The position numbers and the translations under genes were made by a program. A DNA stretch of 7,912 nt from Candidatus Faecivivens stercoravium (GTDB lineage: Bacteria > Bacillota > Clostridia > Oscillospirales > Ruminococcaceae): NCBI GenBank assembly GCA_018712425.1, contig DVHA01000198.1:1-7912 (forward strand). Direction: 5' to 3'. Below, piece by piece: positions 5,646 to 7,912 of this stretch (position 1 is its first letter; every line of letters begins with the position of its first letter). The notes under the pieces were generated by a model that saw only the letters and a program-made list of their open reading frames with translations, ran no database searches and had not been told where the DNA came from.

Positions 5646-6625
5646 TCTGCCCACCCTTTCAGTTCTTTTAACAGTGCCTCTTTAGTCTCCGTGTCGGCAA
5701 AGCTGGCCCGGACGGCATTTTCCTGCATCTGCACCAGCTCCTGGTCCGTCACCCCGAGCTTTTCCCTCGCCAGCGTCAGCTCGCCGGTCAGGCTGCACCC
5801 ACTGACCGTCCGGTTGTCGGTGCTGACCGTCGCCAGCAGCCCGGCGTCCAGGAATTCCCGCAGCGGGTAGGCTTCCGGCGCCCTCACCGCCCGGGTCTGG
5901 AAGTTGCTGGTGGGGCAGAGCTCGATGCCGATGCTCTTTTCCCGGCAGAGCCGCTGCACCTCCGGATGTCCCGCCATCGCGACCCCGTGGCCGATCCGCC
6001 GGGCGCCAATCTGTACCGCCTCCCGGATATTTTCCACGCTGCCGCACTCTCCGGCGTGGAGGGTGAGGGGATAGCCCATCGCGATGGCGTCGGTAAACAA
6101 CTTTTTATATTCCGCCATCGGGTACCGCGCCTCGTCCCCGGCGAGGTCGGCGCCGGCCACCCCGGCCCCTAAAAATTCCCGGCCGGCTTCCAGCATCTGC
6201 CGGTTTTCTTCTTCCGGCCGCCCCCGCATCGCGCAGAGGAGGACGCCCCACTTGACCCCGAAGACGTTCCCGCGCTCCATCCCGTCCAGCACCGCCCGGA
6301 TGACTTCCCGCATCGTCAGCCCCTCCGCCGTCGACTGGGCGGGGGCAAACCGGGTTTCAATATACCGGACATTTTCCGCCGCAGCCTGTCTGAGGATCTG
6401 GTATCCGGCCTCTTCCAGCCCCGCCCGGTCCTGGAGGCAGCGGAGGGGGAGGTCGAATTTTTTCAGGCATTCTGCCAGGTCGTGGCAGTCGGGGTCAACC
6501 ATCATTTCCCGGTCTTCAACCGATTCACCAAACCGGTTGAGCAGATACCGGCGGATAAATTCGGGCGGCAACGAACCGTCCAGATGGCAGTGCAGTTCAA
6601 TTTTGGGAAGGGAAAGAATGTCCAT
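5642..6625 (-). CDS. add: Adenosine deaminase
   Basis: A 327-residue cytoplasmic zinc hydrolase converting adenosine (and deoxyadenosine) to inosine and ammonia. Visible active-site elements are IELHCHLDGSL with metal-binding H12 and H14, ETRFAP, TLHAGE with H190 and catalytic E193, RIGHGVAM with H213, ELCPTSNFQT, and STDNRTVSG with metal-binding D270. Asn follows D270 where many enzymes have a second Asp; STDN is common in Gram-positive members. The start is ATG 6625 with AAGGAGG 9 nt upstream. An in-frame GTG at 6631 is too close to that site, and the frame extending further upstream runs into the promoter. It is the first gene of a four-gene operon, expressed from an extended -10 promoter at about 6665. 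Full length, no defects seen. Confidence 0.96.
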   Translation of the reverse strand: MDILSLPKIELHCHLDGSLPPEFIRRYLLNRFGESVEDREMMVDPDCHDLAECLKKFDLPLRCLQDRAGLEEAGYQILRQAAAENVRYIETRFAPAQSTAEGLTMREVIRAVLDGMERGNVFGVKWGVLLCAMRGRPEEENRQMLEAGREFLGAGVAGADLAGDEARYPMAEYKKLFTDAIAMGYPLTLHAGECGSVENIREAVQIGARRIGHGVAMAGHPEVQRLCREKSIGIELCPTSNFQTRAVRAPEAYPLREFLDAGLLATVSTDNRTVSGCSLTGELTLAREKLGVTDQELVQMQENAVRASFADTETKEALLKELKGWAE

Positions 6626-6662
6626 TCGCACAGGCCTCCTTTTTGAAATTCGCCTTTTTCTC

Positions 6663-6671
6663 ATTATACCA
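6663..6671 (-). promoter_or_regulatory. Promoter of the add operon (extended -10)
   Basis: On the minus strand TGGTATAAT (6671-6663) is a perfect extended -10. The -35 region is a T run and does not match consensus. It lies 38 bp upstream of the add start. No riboswitch or clear operator lies between it and the gene. Confidence 0.7.
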
Positions 6672-6697
6672 TATTTCGGACAAAAAAACAGCGGAAA

Positions 6698-6726
6698 TTG
6701 ACAGTTTTTACCCTTTATGTTACAAT
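6698..6726 (+). promoter_or_regulatory. Promoter of the nucleotidyltransferase gene
   Basis: Perfect TTGACA (6698-6703), 17-bp spacer, and TACAAT (6721-6726). Transcription would start near 6733, about 18 nt before the coding start. It is divergent from, and only about 30 bp from, the add operon promoter, so the two may influence each other. Confidence 0.85.
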
Positions 6727-6750
6727 AGACCCAGAATCTTTGGAGGTGAT

Positions 6751-7512
6751 ATGATGGAAACAGTCCAACTGCCGCCACAGGCCGGTCAGACGGTGGCGCG
6801 CGCCCATGGAATCTTCGGCCCCCGCCTCATCGGGGCCAGCTTATACGGCTCGGCAACGCTCTGCGGCCTGCGCCCCGACAGCGACCTCGATATCCTCCTT
6901 ACGCTGGATGGAAGGGTAGGGGAGGGGGAGCGCCGGGCCCTGACCCGGACACTGCTGACCCTTTCCGTTCCGCCCGGAACGCCCGGCCGGCGGCCGCTGG
7001 AGGTGACAGTGGTGGATCGGAACATCCTTCTCGAGGATGTGTTCCCGCCCGCCTATGAATACCAGTTCGGCGAATGGCTCCGCCCGGATATCGAAAGGGG
7101 GAACCTGCCGCAGCCCGCCGCCGACCCGGACCTGGCCCTCCTTTTCTGGCAGGCGCGGAGCCACAGCCTGCCCCTTTTCGGGGAACCGGCAGAAAGGCTG
7201 ATTCCGCCGGTCCCGTTCAGCCGGGTCCGGCAGGCGATTTACGGGGCGCTGCCCTCCCTTTTGGACAATCTGGAAGGGGATGAGCGCAACGTCCTTTTGA
7301 CCCTTGCCCGGATGTGGTACACCCTTTCAACCGGCGGCCTCGGCTCGAAGGACCAGGCGGCGGAGTGGGCAGCTGCCCGCCTGCCGGAGCCCTTTTCCGC
7401 GCCGCTCCTGTTGGCCGCCCGCGCCTACCGCGGGGAAGCCGCCGACCATTGGGAGACGGAAGGGACAAAAGCACTTGCCGAAGTGTTGCAAAAAGAGATA
7501 CGAAACTGTTGA
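6751..7512 (+). CDS. AadA-like aminoglycoside nucleotidyltransferase (ANT(3'')/ANT(9) family)
   Basis: A 253-residue cytoplasmic enzyme of the streptomycin/spectinomycin adenylyltransferase family, which inactivates the drug by transferring AMP from ATP. The nucleotidyltransferase core shows GASLYGSATLCGLRPDSDLD, the GS plus DxD signature with metal-binding D45 and D47, then RPLEVTVV with E84 as the third acidic residue, and YEYQFGEWLRPDI. The C-terminal helical domain has ERNVLLTLARMWYTLSTG, SKDQAAEWAAARLP and LLLAARAYRG, all strongly family-like. GGAGG (6742-6746) is 4 nt from ATG 6751 and 7 nt from ATG 6754, so either start is possible. It has its own consensus promoter and stands alone. 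It is GC-rich like its neighbours, with no mobile element touching it, so it looks like an intrinsic chromosomal gene. The sequence does not tell whether it modifies spectinomycin, streptomycin or both. Confidence 0.9.
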   Translation: MMETVQLPPQAGQTVARAHGIFGPRLIGASLYGSATLCGLRPDSDLDILLTLDGRVGEGERRALTRTLLTLSVPPGTPGRRPLEVTVVDRNILLEDVFPPAYEYQFGEWLRPDIERGNLPQPAADPDLALLFWQARSHSLPLFGEPAERLIPPVPFSRVRQAIYGALPSLLDNLEGDERNVLLTLARMWYTLSTGGLGSKDQAAEWAAARLPEPFSAPLLLAARAYRGEAADHWETEGTKALAEVLQKEIRNC

Positions 7513-7588
7513 AAATTACTTTTTATGGAAAGGAATAACCGCATTTCAGCCATTTACGCAGAAAAACCGTCATTTTACGCTTCCGTTC

Positions 7589-7617
7589 TTGACATTTCAC
7601 CCTATCCGTCCTACACT
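7589..7617 (+). promoter_or_regulatory. Promoter of the last, partial gene
   Basis: TTGACA (7589-7594), 17-bp spacer, TACACT (7612-7617), about 35 bp upstream of the next coding start. No intrinsic terminator is seen between the nucleotidyltransferase stop and this promoter. Confidence 0.75.
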
Positions 7618-7652
7618 GGAAGAAAAGGCTTCTGCCGGAAAGAAGGATCCAC

Positions 7653-7912
7653 ATGGAACGGACGAAAGAACGGAGCAGATGGGCCGGCCGCCTGGAAGTG
7701 GTATTGGTGATGGCCGCCGGTGAGGTTTTCTTTATTGCTGCCCATTACATCTCTATACAGCCTTATTATATCTGGCGCTTTCTCCTGCTGGCCGCCGCCC
7801 CCGGGGAGGAGGAAAAGGGGATGACCGGCGTCTGGGAACCGCTTAACCAGTCCGGCCTCTGGCTGCACATCGCCGTTCCCCGGTCGGAGGTGGTGCGCTC
7901 CCTCCCGGCCAT
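7653..7912 (+). CDS. Unrecognised protein with hydrophobic N-terminal segment (partial, runs off right edge)
   Basis: An open frame from ATG 7653 continues to the window end (86 codons, no stop). AGAAGGA (7641-7647) lies 5 nt upstream, and a good promoter lies about 35 bp upstream, so the start is well supported. The product begins with a charged stretch, MERTKERSRWAGRLE. A hydrophobic and aromatic region at about residues 16-51 follows, with VVLVMAAG, VFFIAAHY and IWRFLLLAAAP; it is interrupted by one Glu and could hold one or two membrane segments or a buried core. A more polar part then includes WEPLNQSGLWLHIAVP. I do not recognise a family. It has the same codon style as the neighbouring genes. 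Confidence 0.7.
   Translation, partial: MERTKERSRWAGRLEVVLVMAAGEVFFIAAHYISIQPYYIWRFLLLAAAPGEEEKGMTGVWEPLNQSGLWLHIAVPRSEVVRSLPA

Noticed and set aside
6643..6750. Longer N-terminus for the nucleotidyltransferase starting at 6643
   Set aside because: The extension would run across both divergent promoters and has no ribosome binding site. The family starts match 6751 or 6754.
6626..6778. Longer N-terminus for adenosine deaminase up to 6778
   Set aside because: It covers the promoter region and part of the opposite gene. AAGGAGG and the family's usual length place the start at 6625.
7513..7652. Short rightward frame at 7525-7710
   Set aside because: It overlaps the promoter and start of the better supported gene at 7653, and lacks a ribosome binding site and domain.

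Overview
The window looks like a chromosomal segment of a Gram-positive Clostridia bacterium (Firmicutes). An Oscillospiraceae/Ruminococcaceae-type gut anaerobe is my best guess, by inference only. The grounds are strong AGGAGG-type ribosome binding sites, sigma-A promoters with near-consensus TTGACA/TATAAT boxes, a WYL-type regulator, a DUF3795 protein, a low-molecular-mass (trimeric type) purine nucleoside phosphorylase, and moderately high GC in the right half. By eye the left half (1-3500) is less GC-rich and carries the mobile and degenerate elements. The right half (3540-7912) is GC-rich and gene-dense.

Left region (1-1373): a leftward reading frame enters from the left edge but has no credible start codon, so it is probably a gene remnant. 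It faces a complete HTH/WYL transcriptional regulator (444-1373). Between them lie two copies of a dyad, GACA-N5-TGTC, in opposite orientation. Each sits about 26-27 bp upstream of a good -10 box (TATAAT leftward, TATACT rightward). This is a convincing symmetric operator-promoter pair for autoregulation and control of the divergent gene.

Insertion sequence (1398-2954): a complete 1557-bp DDE element of the IS5/IS1182 type, with 17-bp terminal inverted repeats (15/17 matching) and a 4-bp AAAT duplication, lies just behind the regulator. Its transposase frame runs through the right inverted repeat and takes its last 13 residues and stop codon from flanking DNA.

Middle (2997-3540): about 310 bases without a convincing gene, then an initiator tRNA-Met (minus strand) with its own promoter, encoded CCA and an intrinsic terminator. 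The tRNA carries one extra base in the T stem.

Right region: a leftward four-gene operon runs from 6625 to 3542. It contains adenosine deaminase (add), purine nucleoside phosphorylase overlapping it by ATGA, a small cysteine-rich DUF3795 protein, and an arginase-superfamily protein with a Cys in place of the usual first metal-binding His. The first two catalyse consecutive steps: adenosine to inosine, then inosine to hypoxanthine plus ribose-1-phosphate. The roles of the last two in this unit are unknown. Divergent from the operon is an AadA-like aminoglycoside nucleotidyltransferase (6751-7512) with its own consensus promoter. After a further promoter, a gene for an unrecognised protein with a hydrophobic N-terminal part starts at 7653 and leaves the window.

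I did not find a clear new defence system or other large undescribed system. The observations most worth checking are the mirrored WYL operator pair, the bulged initiator tRNA, the host-terminated transposase, and the divergent arginase-fold protein in a purine operon.
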